From: Dichetophora obliterata
Taxonomy: Eukaryota; Arthropoda; Insecta; Diptera; Sciomyzidae
Length of the DNA: 64,000 nt
Assembly: GCA_963920525.1 (NCBI GenBank)
Contig: OY986436.1
Location: forward strand, 8,948,001-9,012,000
Reading direction: 5' to 3'
Shown here: one piece after another, positions 46,926 to 58,803 of the stretch
Numbering within the stretch: the first letter of the stretch is position 1
How the letters are laid out: every line of letters starts with the position of its first letter
Translations under genes and position numbers: made by a program
Notes under the pieces: generated by a model
What the model saw: the letters and a program-made list of their open reading frames with translations, nothing else
The model's database searches: none
Told to the model about the DNA's origin: nothing

Positions 46926-47060
46926 TTGCATATGCCGACTGTAGCTACACAATTATAATTCACAACGTCTACAAAAAATTTCCAGCTAACTGCGCCAACA
47001 ACAATTACCAAGAAAATCTATAAACAAGGACGCACAGAGAAGAGCAAGATCATAGCGGAA
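46926..47060. repeat. Foldback outer-arm copy (related to 44465-44985)
   Basis: GCATATGCCGACTGTAGCTAC, TCTACAAAAAATT and ACAACAATTACCAAG match the reverse complement of 44870-44985. Only one arm is present. Confidence 0.7.
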
Positions 47061-47071
47061 CTTTTTGATAT

Positions 47072-47165
47072 TCATCCTACATGTAGGACGGGCTGCATTA
47101 TGAAATTTCGCATATCCTGCATGTCCGTCCGACCTGTCATCCATCCTACATGTAGGATAGTCCGA
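47072..47165. repeat. Short palindrome cluster, TCCTACATGTAGGA
   Basis: The 14-bp perfect palindrome TCCTACATGTAGGA (or CCTACATGTAGG) occurs twice, about 65 bp apart, around a TCCTGCATGTCCGTCC variant. Function unknown. Confidence 0.7.
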
Positions 47166-47204
47166 TACCCTATATTAGCATGAAAATTCTTATATAGTAG
47201 TAAG

Positions 47205-47310
47205 GCGGTCCGTGGCAGGACAACGTATTCCAGGGAATACTAATATTTTGTATATAGGTTTTCGCTTCGGTCGGCAGTCCTCTCACTGCTATACTTTTTT
47301 TATTTTTCGT
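47205..47310 (+). repeat. Dispersed repeat, copy 2 (partner at 17695-17805)
   Basis: CGGTCCGTGGCAGGACAACG, GGGAATACTAATATTTTG and TCGGCAGTCCTCTCACTGC match copy 1 in order and spacing. Confidence 0.75.
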
Positions 47311-48335
47311 TTTTATTATTTATAACAATAATCGTAATGTTAATAACAATAATAATAATATTGTTATTTGTAATTGTTTTTTCCATTGTAATCAAAGCGA
47401 TTATGATTCTTTTTTTGTCGTTTATTCAATTCGGGCTCGATTTGTCTTATGAGAAACCGACAATAGTCGCCCATCTTTCTTCCCATCATAATCTGGAATA
47501 ATATTGCTACATATTCATAATTGTTTCATTGAAAAATCTTTTTTAATTATTTTTATACAAACCATAGTATGATACGTTACGTAATATACGTTCTGTAACA
47601 AATGTTTTCCTTCAAAGAAGTCTAAATATTTTATAGTTTTATTTATTTAATTGAACTAGAAAAACATGTCAAATGTAATTCAGTTACAATTGAAAACTGA
47701 AAAAAATTTTATTAAACTTCCCAGCGGTAAATAAAGCAGAAATTTTAAAACATATCCGAATGTTTTATATGATCTCTAACAAACAATTTTGCTCCGAATG
47801 TCACTAGTTCGATTGTAAGTGAAAATGTTGCTGATTGAGAGGAGCAAAGAGCAAAAGCACAAAGAAAAATTACGAAATAAGTAGGAAACTTTTTCATGTG
47901 GAAATATCTCCCAAAAAATTCGAGACCGACATTTTATTTTTACACTTTTAGAGTAAAAAATCCCAAATACGGTTAATAAAAATTAAAAAAAAAAAAAAAA
48001 AAATTTACGCGTGGGCCATAAACTGCACTTATGCCAATATTTTCACCAAACTTGAATTTTCAAAAAGTGGAAAAAATGCAACATTCCCTCTTGAATGAAG
48101 AAAAAACCGACTGGCAACACTAACATGAATGTGAACAAACAAACTTCAAAGTTTTCAAATTCGATAAACTCGTGCTTTTGTTAACAGTTTTGTTTGTATT
48201 AGAGAATAAAAAAGTTTTGTAAACGAGTTTTGATATTTTATTCAATATTTATTTCAAGTGAATCAATTACATATATATATATATATATATATATATCTTA
48301 AGTAAGTCTTATTTAAAACCTATCAACAACATCAG
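47311..48335. other. AT-rich spacer with (TA)n at about 48271-48296
   Basis: No gene seen. There is a poly(A) run near 47983-48002. Its right end adjoins the transposase-domain frame. Confidence 0.5.
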
Positions 48336-49624
48336 GATGGATGGATTCAGTAGCAGAAATTTAAAGTGGCTGGCAAAAAAAGAGGAGGAAATTCATAGAA
48401 AAAAACAGACGTGTGTCCACCCATATAACTTCATTTGGTAATGTAGAAATTCCCCTTGCTAGTTTTAGTGTACCTACTGAGGCAGAGATTCCAGGTGCAA
48501 GTACTGAGAATAGGTTTAAAAAGTCAACATCACCCGCTGCAAACAGTGAAACAGAAATTTCTTGTGCAAGTGACGAGTTTGACTTTCCCACAATCCCAAC
48601 TGAAGCAGGGACAGAAGTTGAAATACCCAATATCTCATTAAAAGTCAAACTTGCCTCTTGGTATGGTAAATACCTGCCGGGAAGAAGATGTTGTGATGAG
48701 TTATTACAGATTCTTAATCCTGAACACTTAGATGTTCCTATTTCAACCAACTCATTAATAAAACAAAATGAATTAATAATAACAAGAACCGTTGCCCCTG
48801 GAACAAACTTTCACATAGGAATAAAACATCATATGCAATCGTTAAAATACAAAATTTCTGAATTTGAGTTGCAAGAACTACTTTTAGATTTAGGTGTAGA
48901 TGGGCTTCCACTATTCAAGAGCTCTCAAACTTGTTTATGGCCAATAATAGGACATTTTTATAATGTACCGGTTTCTAGTGTTTTTCTAATTGGAACGTTC
49001 CTTGGTAAAACGAAACCGTTAAGTGTCGATAGTTATTTACACGATTTAATGAACGAACTTCAAGAAATAACTGCAAATGGAATTTCTATAGGTAACTTTG
49101 CAGTGAAAGTAAAAATTGGAGTTTTTATTTGCGACACTCCTGCGCGCTCGTTTTTATGTGGAATCGTAGGTCACAATTCATTCCATGGCTGTTCTAAACG
49201 TGAACAAATTGGAACCCGTATAGAAAACACAACAAAATTTATGACCCAAGCTGGTCCTTTACGTACTGACGAAGACTTTTTAGTTAGAAAGGATCCCCTG
49301 CATCATCTAGCTCTTTATATAGACAAAAGGTCTATTTTAGAAGAACATAACATTAGAATGGTTTCACAGTTTCCTGTTGAGCCAATGCATTTATTTGACC
49401 TAGGTGTGTGTAAGAAAATTTTGACTTGCTTAGCTAATAAAAAAAATATTCATTCCAAATTAACCAATTATGATTTGGATTTAATATCAAACAAATTAGA
49501 ATCGCTAGCCAATTTTGTACCCTGTGAATTTGGAAGAAAGCCAAGAGGCCTAATTGATTTACCCCGATGGAAATCTATAGAATTCCGTCAATTTGTTATA
49601 TATACTTCCATTATAGATAGATAA
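48336..49624 (+). pseudogene. Transposase-domain protein, 3'-truncated
   Basis: An open frame runs from about 48365 to 49624 with no obvious start codon; an ATG at 48336 (MDGFSSRNLKWLAKKEEE) is in another frame, so a frameshift near 48400 is likely. Recognisable stretches are DGLPLFKSS...WPIIGHF, VKVKIGVFICDTPARSFLCG, HNSFHGCSKREQIG, RTDEDFL...DPLHHL and FPVEPMHLFDLGVCKK. These recur in a large group of metazoan transposase-derived proteins related to TNP2/EnSpm-type transposases, with candidate acidic residues in DGLPLF and CDTPAR. The usual GCxxC zinc pair reads GCSKRE here, so a cysteine is missing. The frame ends in a TAGA microsatellite (about 49612-49665) where several hundred further residues would be expected. 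Domesticated use is not excluded, but truncation makes a relic more likely. Confidence 0.7.
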
Positions 49625-49656
49625 ATAGATAGATCCATTATAGATAGATAGATATA

Positions 49657-49746
49657 GTATAGATTTCAGTACATATGCGAAACCTTGAATTCAATTTTTT
49701 CGAAATTAAAATTTTGCGAAATATCACCTTTATCCACTCATGTCTT
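49657..49746. mobile_element. Half of the GAAGACATGAGTGG foldback MITE
   Basis: ATATCACCTT(T)ATCCACTCATGTCTT and the preceding TTTTTTCGAAATTAAAATTT match the right halves of 22391-22641 and 54033-54275. It lies directly after the TAGA run. Confidence 0.72.
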
Positions 49747-50299
49747 AATTTATTCTTTAAGTTTCTTTTTTTCACAACAATTTTCTTTTAAAAAACTATT
49801 TACCCATCTGAATTGCATAATCAAAATTATTATTTATAAACGCTTATAAAAGCAAATTTAAATAAGGACAATAATAATACATTTTCATTTATATTGTATA
49901 TTAATGGTTCTTATTATTCTTCATATTTATCTTTAAATTTTCTCTTTCTTAAAAATTTTGTTTCAAAAAGATGGATTTACTTACAATTCTATCGTTTGTC
50001 TATCTTAATGGAATTTTTAAAAACTTTTTGAAAATGTTTATGGAAAAAATTGGAAAAAGACAGTAATACTAAATTTTATTTTGTACAGGGTGTCACAGAC
50101 ATATTGCCATCCCCTTTTTCATATTTTTGTATTTAAACTATTATAAGAGCTTAATCTGTTAATTTTGCAATACTTATTTACGAGTAATAAATACAATTGA
50201 ATGGAACACACATATGTATAATAAGCATTCAATAAGCTACAATGTTTTCACATAGGATAATTGGACTTCCTTGATCGGATATATCCAAACTCTCCTGAC
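49747..50299. other. AT-rich spacer
   Basis: Nothing recognised except CAGGGTGTCACAGAC at 50089, which resembles one end of the MITE at 36116. Confidence 0.5.
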
Positions 50300-50575
50300 A
50301 ATGTTTCCACCTTAGATTTATCCGAAGTCACATACAATGTTTCCACATTAGATGTATCCGACGTCACATAAAATGTTTAAACATCAGATATATCCGACGT
50401 CACATACAATGTTTCCACATTAGATATATCCGACGTCACATACAATGTTTAAACATCAGATATATCCGAAGTCACATACAATGTTTCCACATTAGATGTA
50501 TCCGACGTCACATACAATGTTTCCACATTAGATATAACCAACGTCACATGCAATGTTTCAAGTTAGGATATATCT
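50300..50575. repeat. 36-bp minisatellite with a GACGTCA motif
   Basis: About 7.6 copies of CACATACAATGTTTCCACAT then TAGATATATCCGACGT. Units differ by TTTCC versus TTTAA and GATGTATCC versus GATATATCC, in a partly alternating pattern. The unit junction makes CCGACGTCACAT, containing GACGTCA, in about half of the copies. Confidence 0.93.
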
Positions 50576-52159
50576 GCTTCCTATGACAAGCTTGTGTAAA
50601 TGTAAAGTACAATTAAGCATTGGCTTAGGATGTATCCTACATACATTGTATGTTAGAGATCATAGGTCTTGTTAAGATCATTTTTACTGCTGGGTTTGTA
50701 TAATACTTATAAAATTTCAAATTTTGTTAAAATTTTTCAACTTTTGTCCCATTTTTTAACTTTTGTTGCCATTCATCATGTTTGCTGCAATTTTTTTAAA
50801 TTCAAATTGAGATCAGCTCTCAGTACACTCACAATATAAATTTAAACATTTTTTTCTCTATTATGGAGGTTTAAATGAATATTAAGTAACATTTAATTTT
50901 TGAGTCGTGGTAGACCTTTTGGCGGAAATGCCCATATGTGAACGGAAATAATTCTTATTACTAATGTAATAGATAATAATTCTTAATGGAATGAAGCATT
51001 TGTATAAATGTGAATTTTTAAAAAATATGTTTACTTTAGTTTCTTATACTAAGTATGTCATAAAATTCTTCACTCCTTAAAAAACCTGTTTCGTTACTGT
51101 AATTTTAATGTCAAAAAAGCCCAGTTATTAATAAATTTTGGCCTTTTTCCAATTAATTCAAAAATTATCATTCTCGATGGCTATTCCTTACATCTTTTCT
51201 GACAAGTTTTACGTTATTTATTTTAATACCTTTATTTTAATACCTTTTTTTAGACCAACACCAAAGAAAAATATAAAAACCCCATCTACTTTAATACTTT
51301 TTTTTTGTGCCCTTTTTCTAGCTCATTGGCAGCAATCTTTTCTCATCAATTGAAATTTTTTGCAATCAGGCACAATCTTTCGGGTCTGCTCACTACTATG
51401 TATATTAAGGTGATTATGAAACTCTACACCAAATGCATGCTATTTTCAACATTTTTCCTTTTTTGATTTTAGCAAAAACTTGATCCCTTAATCCTTTTAA
51501 GAAATTTCATAGCTTCTGTTAATGTTAAATAAGGATTCTTTGGGGTTCGACAACCCTTGACTAGCCAATTTTGAAATTCTATACAATATATTACCTAAAA
51601 TGTTGATTTGTTTTTTTTTTTTTTTAGAAGCTTAAGAAAACGCAAGTTTAATAATAATAAGCATAATTTTAGGTTTTTTTTTTTTCTTGTTCTGCGTCTA
51701 TGCCACAGTGAAATCTACCGCAAAACCCAGCAAAACTCACGAAAAGGTAACCTTTTTCTGCTTTACCCCATAGAAAGAGCTGCTAATTCAAGGTTACCCT
51801 TGGGTCAGCTGGGCACTAAAGCACAAAAGACGGTTATTTGATGCGCTTTATTTAGGAAACCACAAAAATGCTAAAAAAAGGCAATAACACAAATATATAA
51901 GTAGAGAGAAAGCGCAAGAAACAATCAACCACACAAAGCTAGCTTTTGCAACGGTTACTTGAGCGGACAAGCGCCTAAAAGAATGCCAAAGCAGCAAACG
52001 TTTCTAACTAACAAGCATATGTTGGCAGTCGTTGCTGTTAGCTGCTGACCTTTGGTCAAATATAATCTTGTGCTTGTTTTCACTTTTATGTATTTTGCTT
52101 TCTTTTTTGCAATTGTGCCACTCATTCTAACCATATGTCTCTCCCACTGTAGCTCTCCT

Positions 52160-52190
<31 letters not shown>

Positions 52191-52980
52191 GTTGTCATTT
52201 ATTGTGACTTTTATTATTTTTTATTTTTCGTTTTTGTTTTGCCTTTTGTGTGCTTGAGAGCATTTTTCGTTTTGACCCTTTTATATATGCGCCTAAAAAC
52301 ACACACACACACAGTTGCTGTGTTCTAAGTTCAAGGTGGCTCCGCATGTGCTAGGTCAGGCATAACATTGACACTCGGTTACTTTGTGCTCAAATATTCT
52401 ATTTGTAGTTTGATCTGAATGTGAATGTGTGTGAGTGTACTTTTTGCTCAGTCTGTTTTAAGGTTTGTTTGCACAAAGCTTAGTTTTGTCTTCGCTTGCT
52501 TATTGTTAGTTTTGTAGAGAGTTTCGCTTTAACTAAGCAGTTGTTGCAAAAATCGTATTTTATGGTATTATGATTTTAACAAAACCTTTTAGTAAAAACC
52601 TTACTTTTGAATTGATATTTTTTTTTTTATAAAATTTGAGTTTTGTTAACTAACGGCCTTACCAATAACCAGCTGCACACTTTTTCTTAATATCGGTTTT
52701 ACTTAAAACTGACTACTTTTTTAAAGCTACATACTTCTTCTTTGCTACCAATAAAAAATGATTCAAACATTATTTAGTTAAAATATGGATATTTTAAAAA
52801 CATGAAAACACTGCCAATTTTGACAGAATTATAAATAATTTTAACAGCTTTTCAAAAAAGAAACTTTTTTGAGACAAGCAAGAAATGGAGCAAAAAGTTG
52901 ATTAAGATGCAAAAAAAAAGCTAACAAAGTAATTTTCATAATTTTACACTAAAGCAAAAATTTTAATTTATTACTAATTT
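50576..52980. other. AT-rich spacer with microsatellites
   Basis: No gene recognised. There is a poly(T) run near 51609-51624, (CT)n at about 52160-52186 and (AC)n near 52300-52312. Several short open frames have no family motif and poor composition. Confidence 0.5.
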
Positions 52981-53340
52981 CAGCGCGAGAGTCTTAACAA
53001 TTGAAGTAAAGAGCACAAAGCAGTTTTCAGGGAATTGTGCCTTGATAGAAAAAGTGTCTTGGACAGCTTCAAAAATGACATCAAAACAATTAGGCAGAAG
53101 GACAAGACGTATAGCGAAGCTTCTGGCCTGTTGTGCAAATAGGTGCAAAGAGATGTGCTCCCGCATGCGTCTAAAATATAGAGCGCTGTTTCCTTATCGA
53201 ATTTACAAGAGCTTACATTTATATTGTTCAAAAATGACGTCAAGGGTTGACCAATGCGACAGCCAGAAAACGGTGCAATTCTAGAATATGTCAGTAAAGA
53301 ATCCCTCATGTCCTTGTTATGCTAGACAAACATGTTTGGT
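52981..53340. other. Unidentified sequence of higher complexity
   Basis: Open stretches exist on both strands (109 codons minus, 80 codons plus) and the base composition is less AT-rich than the flanks. I recognise no domain. It may be an eroded piece of a mobile element or an exon. Confidence 0.25.
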
Positions 53341-53375
53341 GAACTGATTTTGTTTTTAGTGTTTTACGAATAAAA

Positions 53376-53843
53376 CATGGCAGAATAACCAGGTAGGCTC
53401 ACTGGAAACATGCTCTCTACGACAAATAAAACAATAACAAATGCGTAGCTATAATGTCAAAATATATTTTGTCAATTCAAAGCAGCCGTACATAGCGACA
53501 CAAACAAATTGGTTACTGAACATTCTAACTAGTAGTCAAATGAAAATTTTATTAAAAGTTAATTTTTATTTGCTTTGTTTACAGCCAAAATACAATTAAT
53601 TCTGTATTATAACTATAAACACAGCTTATTTTATTAAATTTGTAATGATTTTAATAATATTTCTTATATTTTCACACAAAAAATCTGGGTACTCGCTTTA
53701 TTTATACGGTTACAAGTAAATTATACATCCATATGGCTGAACGAATAAAAATAAATTGTCAATAGTGACATTATAGCTACGCCAATGTTTTGTTCTCTCG
53801 TTTTTTGCTCTCCGAATTGCATCTACCTGGTTATTCTGCCATG
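53376..53843. mobile_element. P-element-like MITE with perfect 8-bp duplication
   Basis: 468 bp. The inverted ends CATGGCAGAATAACCAGGTA are identical over 20 bp, flanked by GAATAAAA at 53368-53375 and 53844-53851. An 8-bp duplication and CATG...AATAAC ends fit the P superfamily (known P elements begin CATGATGAAATAAC). A hAT origin would give CAGNG ends, which are absent. AGCTATAATGTC near 53449 and its inverse near 53770 extend the symmetry. No coding capacity. Confidence 0.9.
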
Positions 53844-54032
53844 GAATAAAATGAGAAATGAACTTGTTCTCCACCTTTTTCCACCTTTTCCACCTTTCCA
53901 GCTCATTTCTTCGCTCTCACGCCAAAAATTGCCAATATTTTCATTTTATAACTGAAAACTCAACTGTTCAACAAACATAGCATAACCACGAAAAGAATAT
54001 TTGATCAGAGAAGAAAATTAACAAAATTAAAT

Positions 54033-54275
54033 GAAGACATGAGTGGATGAAGGTGATATGTCGCTAAATTCTAATTTCGAGAAAATTAAGTTCAAAATTT
54101 CGCATTTGTAGTGATCTCTATACTAAATCTTTGTAAAGAAGATATTGTCTAAAATAGCCACACACATGGTTGTTTTAAGGTTTAAAATTTTTGTATATAC
54201 ATTACATCTTCATCTATACATAAAACAGCAAAAATCCGAAAATACGACATATCACCTTCATCCACTCATATCTTC
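54033..54275. mobile_element. Foldback MITE, GAAGACATGAGTGG family, copy 2
   Basis: 243 bp. GAAGACATGAGTGGATGAAG, GTGATATGTCG at the left and CGACATATCACCTTCATCCA, CTCATATCTTC at the right are inverted. The interior shares AAAATAGCCACA and CATGGTTGTTTTAAG with copy 1. Confidence 0.88.
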
Positions 54276-55071
54276 GAATAGCAAACATGTTTGCCTAACA
54301 AAACCAGGGCATAACTGGCTCCCGCAAAACATTATCAACTGCTTTCTGTGGAAATACCTGTGCAATTTTATGAACTCACTCGTCTCCGATACGTTTTTGG
54401 TTTTCTTATAACACGATAGTCCGTCAAGATTTCTCTGTCCATAAAGAAACGTTCATCGTCCATGTTTCATCCTTTAAATATCAGCTGATAGTTAAAAAGT
54501 AGTCAGTTTTAATATAAAACACATGAAAAAGCTGTGCATTTTCTGAACTGGCTATTTTTAAAATTTCAAACCGACTTTAAGTTTTTATTGGTACTGCTTT
54601 TGCTTAATGTTCAACTTTTTCGAAAAAATTGTACATTAAAATCCCTTTTTGGTAAGACTGTTAGAATTCACAAATTTGGAAAAAATATATTAGCTCTAAT
54701 ACAAAATTTTTGTTTATGTAATTTTTTTCATTTTTTTTTTTTTTTTTTGAGGAACAATATTTGATTGAATAGCTCAAATGATTGTCAATAACATATATTT
54801 GCTTCTCAATTAAAAATTTAAAGTCTTTATAATCATTTTACAAATTTTAATAGAGAGAGATTAACAATTTAATCAATTTTTTAACAATTAAACGATTAAC
54901 AATTTAATCAATTTTTTCAGGAATTGAACATGTTTTGATCTATCAAACTACCATTAAAAATTATTGGGAAGTACTCCATGAGTTAAAAAAAACACCCAGA
55001 ATTTTTGAAGTGAATAGTCAAATTTTTAGAAAAAAACTTTGAATTTAATATAACAGAGTAGTTAGCCCATT
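54276..55071. other. AT-rich spacer
   Basis: Poly(T) near 54731-54750 and a repeated AACAATTTAATCAATTTTTT (54865-54920). No gene seen. Confidence 0.5.
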
Positions 55072-55439
55072 AACACCGGCTCCTTTTTCCAAGGCCGTAG
55101 AGGGTTGAAAATTCGAGAGAGAGACCTTAGGGTCACTCGTATATTGCGTACAAAAAATTAGCCCCCTACCCCAATTAGCTTTTTCACCCTTGCCTGGTTC
55201 GTTTTTGCACCCGTCGGCGTCAGTGAGCACATTTTTACTAGTGGAAAGAGTGGCTATGAAATGTATGAAGTATAAAGTAAAATGCATGAATTAAGTTGGA
55301 TTTAAGATTTTATTTAATAAAAAAGGAAATAATAAATTCATTTCGAAATAAATAAATTTACAATGTTCGAGAAAACATGGTAAAAATTAAGTCATGCACA
55401 TTCTAAGGTTGAACGCTAAATCTGGCATTTCAGAAGCAC

Positions 55440-55520
55440 TGCTACTTAACACTTGGCTTAACAGAGGATGATGTGCTACGCACAGTGGCGACAGCGAAGG
55501 CGTTTGATCTTTTACATTTT
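55440..55520 (-). pseudogene. piggyBac-like zinc-ribbon remnant
   Basis: One minus frame reads RLRCRHCA, a stop, HIILC, then AKC and VAVLLKC. This is the Cys-x2-Cys pattern that ends piggyBac transposases, with several stop codons. Confidence 0.5.
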
Positions 55521-55799
55521 GCAGCTGTACCAAAGTAAGGTATCTTCGCCAATGCTAAGGTTCTGATCAAACATTCCGAATTGCATAAATTTTTTATTGA
55601 GGAAAACATTGAATGGATCGGTCGTAGCAAACTTTTCATTCACATATAATTCGTTGTTGTTACAAACATGGATAATTTTTTTCTACTTCAGGAAAAGATC
55701 ACGACAGATTGTGTCTTTCACAAAAAGGAGGCTAGTTACTGACTTGCATCAATAGTTTCGCACTAATGGCAATCTTATGAATCCTGTGATATGAAGTAA

Positions 55800-56505
55800 G
55801 ACTGAGATATGAATCACAATAAAAATGAGACTTTCTGCGGCGGCGTTGGTGTTTTCCAAAATGTGATTTATCAACACATCATCCACGAGCAGATCCCTCA
55901 GTTGCATAGGCGAGTACAAGACTGGAATGCAATGACGAAAACAAACAAACAAACGAACAAATCTAACAGATTTAAATGTAATATGTTTAGCATAAAAACA
56001 ATATCGAAAGAGGTCAAACACTTACCTTCTCTGCCAAAGAGTCTTCATTGCAATTTCCGACATATCGATGGGCTGCTCATATGCTTGAAAGATACGTTTG
56101 CGCCACTTCGATGGCTCAATTGATAGCACCTGCGTCGGGCTGGTGTTCCGATCAATGGGCGAATGGGATCACACGTCATCGTTCAGGTACTCAAAGTGCA
56201 TTTCTGCAGTATCACAAATCTCGTTAACACTTTGCAAGCCATTACCAATTTAAGTAGGTACCAGAGAACAGCTTGAGTGCATTCAAATGGCGTTTCGATT
56301 GTCTCGTCAATAAACGAGCACCAAATGTGCTTCCTGCATTTAAATTAATGCGCAAATGCATGTACCAATCGCTGCTGATACGAATGCTTAGAGTGTGAGC
56401 GCTAGCGATTACAAACGTCTGCGACACAAGAATGTCAAACAAGGCAAGACATGAGGAACAATCGCCAAAAGCAAGGAAAAACCATGCTTTTATGCTCATT
56501 CGCAC
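55800..56505 (-). pseudogene. piggyBac-like transposase N-terminal/central remnant with intron
   Basis: From 56505 the minus strand is open (DWYMHLRINLNAG...KRHLNALKLFSG). A frameshift near 56245 and a TGA near 56160 follow, then IEPSKWRKRIFQAYEQPIDM to 56026. A 104-bp GT-AG intron (56025-55922) joins it to LYSPMQLRDLLVDDVLINHI then LENTN. SPxxLxxLLxDDxLxxxIxxxTN is typical of the start of the piggyBac DDE domain. The phase across the intron is off by one base. The upstream part (to 56505) has no recognised match, so a different origin for it is possible. Confidence 0.45.
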
Positions 56506-56719
56506 AAAGGAAAAATATTAGTTGCTGTGTTGCATTTTTTTTATTCTGCGAATGTTGTTACCCGACACAAAAAAATTGCAATATTATAAAATAAGATTTT
56601 AATTAGAGTTATTATCGCACAAGTTGGCAAAAAAATATGTCAACAATCACTTTCTATGCTAATTTGAGACTGCGAGGTGGATAGCAGGAATTGAATACAA
56701 TTAATGTGAAAATTACTTT

Positions 56720-56975
56720 TTTTAATATAGCCCGTGGTATAAACAAATTTGTTTGAAGCCATATCCTTTGATAGGAAAGAGATATTGGAGTTCATTTTTC
56801 ATGTAAATTATTTTTGAGACATTAAATATAAAAACAACATTTTGGTATAAATTTTGCCCAAAAAAATCATAGGGCAAAAAAAACAAAAACAGTTTAACAA
56901 TTTTTGCGCAAAACTGAACGATTTTTTTGCAAAAGAATGCTATGCCATATAAAAGGTAGTCAGGCATTTTATATA
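56720..56975. repeat. Dispersed repeat, copy 1 (partner at 62755-63005)
   Basis: Shared in order: GGAAAGAGATATTGG, ATATAAAAACAACATTTTGG, TTTTTGCGC, TTTTTTGCAAA and AAAGGTAG(T/C)CAG. No coding sequence or clear ends. Confidence 0.82.
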
Positions 56976-57011
56976 ATAGTATAGATGATTCCCCAAATAT
57001 TTCGGCTGTAA

Positions 57012-57611
57012 TGATAGCCATCCCTGAGCTGGAATGGTTTAAAATCACCTCTAAAAATCAAGTTTTTTGTAAAAATATTGGCTGGTGTGGTAGTTAAAAA
57101 AATATAAACGGTCAGAAATAATATTTATGAAAAAGTTCTTCCAACAAATGTTAAATTTTTGCATTCAGATTAATGAAAATGCTGTTTTTCGTGCATTTAT
57201 TAATTATTTAATTCTCACTTTCAAGATATTGTTGGGAAGGTTTTGAGTGGCTGCAATTTATTGATTGATTCCTGGTCAGAATTCCGTATATTGCTATATA
57301 TTAAAACTAAAATATAAATTATAAAATAAGCACATCCTGAAAAATATTGTGAGAAATTAAAAAACCAAATACAACTTATGAAGATATTTTAATTTTAAAA
57401 GTTTTGTATAAATCACATTAATTAAATTGCGAGCTTTAGATCAAGTAAGTTTTGTATTAATATTTTAAAATAAAATATATCAAAAATATGTATGAAAAAA
57501 GCATTATCTTTTATCTGATTGCATACATTTATTACACCAACCAATATTTTGACAAAAAACTTTCTTTTTAGAGGCTATTTCAAACCATTCCATCACACGA
57601 ATGGCTATCCC
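57012..57611. mobile_element. Inverted-repeat element with GATAGCCAT ends
   Basis: About 600 bp. The left end (GATAGCCATCCCTGAGCTGG, AATGGTTT, CCTCTAAAAA, AATATTGGCTGGTGT) is inverted at 57527-57611, with about 85 bp of moderate similarity. It lies inside the piggyBac-like span and is non-coding. Confidence 0.82.
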
Positions 57612-58803
57612 AAGAATCGAAATATTTGAGGAATCTTCATAAATGCTATTGCAACCCAGGATTTTTTCGAGGAACTGACACAACCAACTTAACCTTCAGC
57701 CTTTAATATTCATCGCACAAAGAAAAAATATTTAAGAAAATATAATGAGTTATGTGGCGAATGAAACGAATATTTTATTAAATATTCTTTTAAAATATTT
57801 AATATAATTTTTTTTTAAAAGATATTTTTATTGGTATCTAAAATGTTATTTTATTATTTCTTACTATGTATTAAAAATATTTTTATTATAGAAACAATAA
57901 AACAGTTGCATATCATAGAAAAAATATAATAAATATATTAATAACCAGGGCTCGTAGTTTGATGACCTAAAAACTGGCATAAATGACATAAAAAACGCAA
58001 ACAAATTCATAAAAAATAAAGAAAAAAAAAACCTTAAAAATAAAACATTAATTACTAAGCACGTATTGCTGTAAAAAACTTAAGTAAGTTTGCAGAATAA
58101 AGTTTCTATTAGTTTTAGGATGGTGATGTGAAAAATGTGACTAAACTAACGCATACGTGTGATTTCACTAGTAGGGTGGATTACACCTAGTAGCACTACA
58201 TTCAAAATTATTCTAAGCATAGAATCAGTGAATGAAATTAATAAAAAACTATTTAAAACTAATGAAAAAGGTTTAACCAATTCCTTATAATTGTGAGTTT
58301 CATTTACGGGTATTTTCATAAAATAGTAATCAAGGGTTAAGTAAACTCTTTTATATATTAAACTAATTTTTATTTTCAGTTTTACTGTATCTACTACTAA
58401 ACATAACCGATTTTAATTTAAATGCAACATAATTTTAAATTTTCAATATTCGCCGCTTATGATAAATATCACAGGCACCTATAATTTTGATTAAATCCTA
58501 TTCTACGCCTTTATTGGACTTTTCTTAACATATTCTGGCACCAAGTTCTTATAGAAATTTCGCAGTTCTTATACCCGAATTTAGAGATATTTAATTAAAT
58601 GAATCAAAATTAAATACTGAAGTGTTTTTATCAGTTCGACTGCACAACATAACCTAAAATTTTAACCATTCTTTGACATGTTAACAGTTGTACAAAATTT
58701 GTTTTATTAATAAATACCTGCTCGTTTTGAAAAACTCCATACATTTGGGTTGAATACTCATTTTTCTAGGCTATTTCTATAAATTAGTTTAATAAAACTT
58801 TGC
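57612..58803. other. AT-rich non-coding stretch
   Basis: No feature recognised. Confidence 0.5.

Noticed and set aside
55800..56505. Host gene fragment captured by a transposon
   Set aside because: The SPMQLRDLLVDDVL...ENTN stretch fits the start of a piggyBac catalytic domain, and the position fits a piggyBac-like element. The upstream part stays unexplained.
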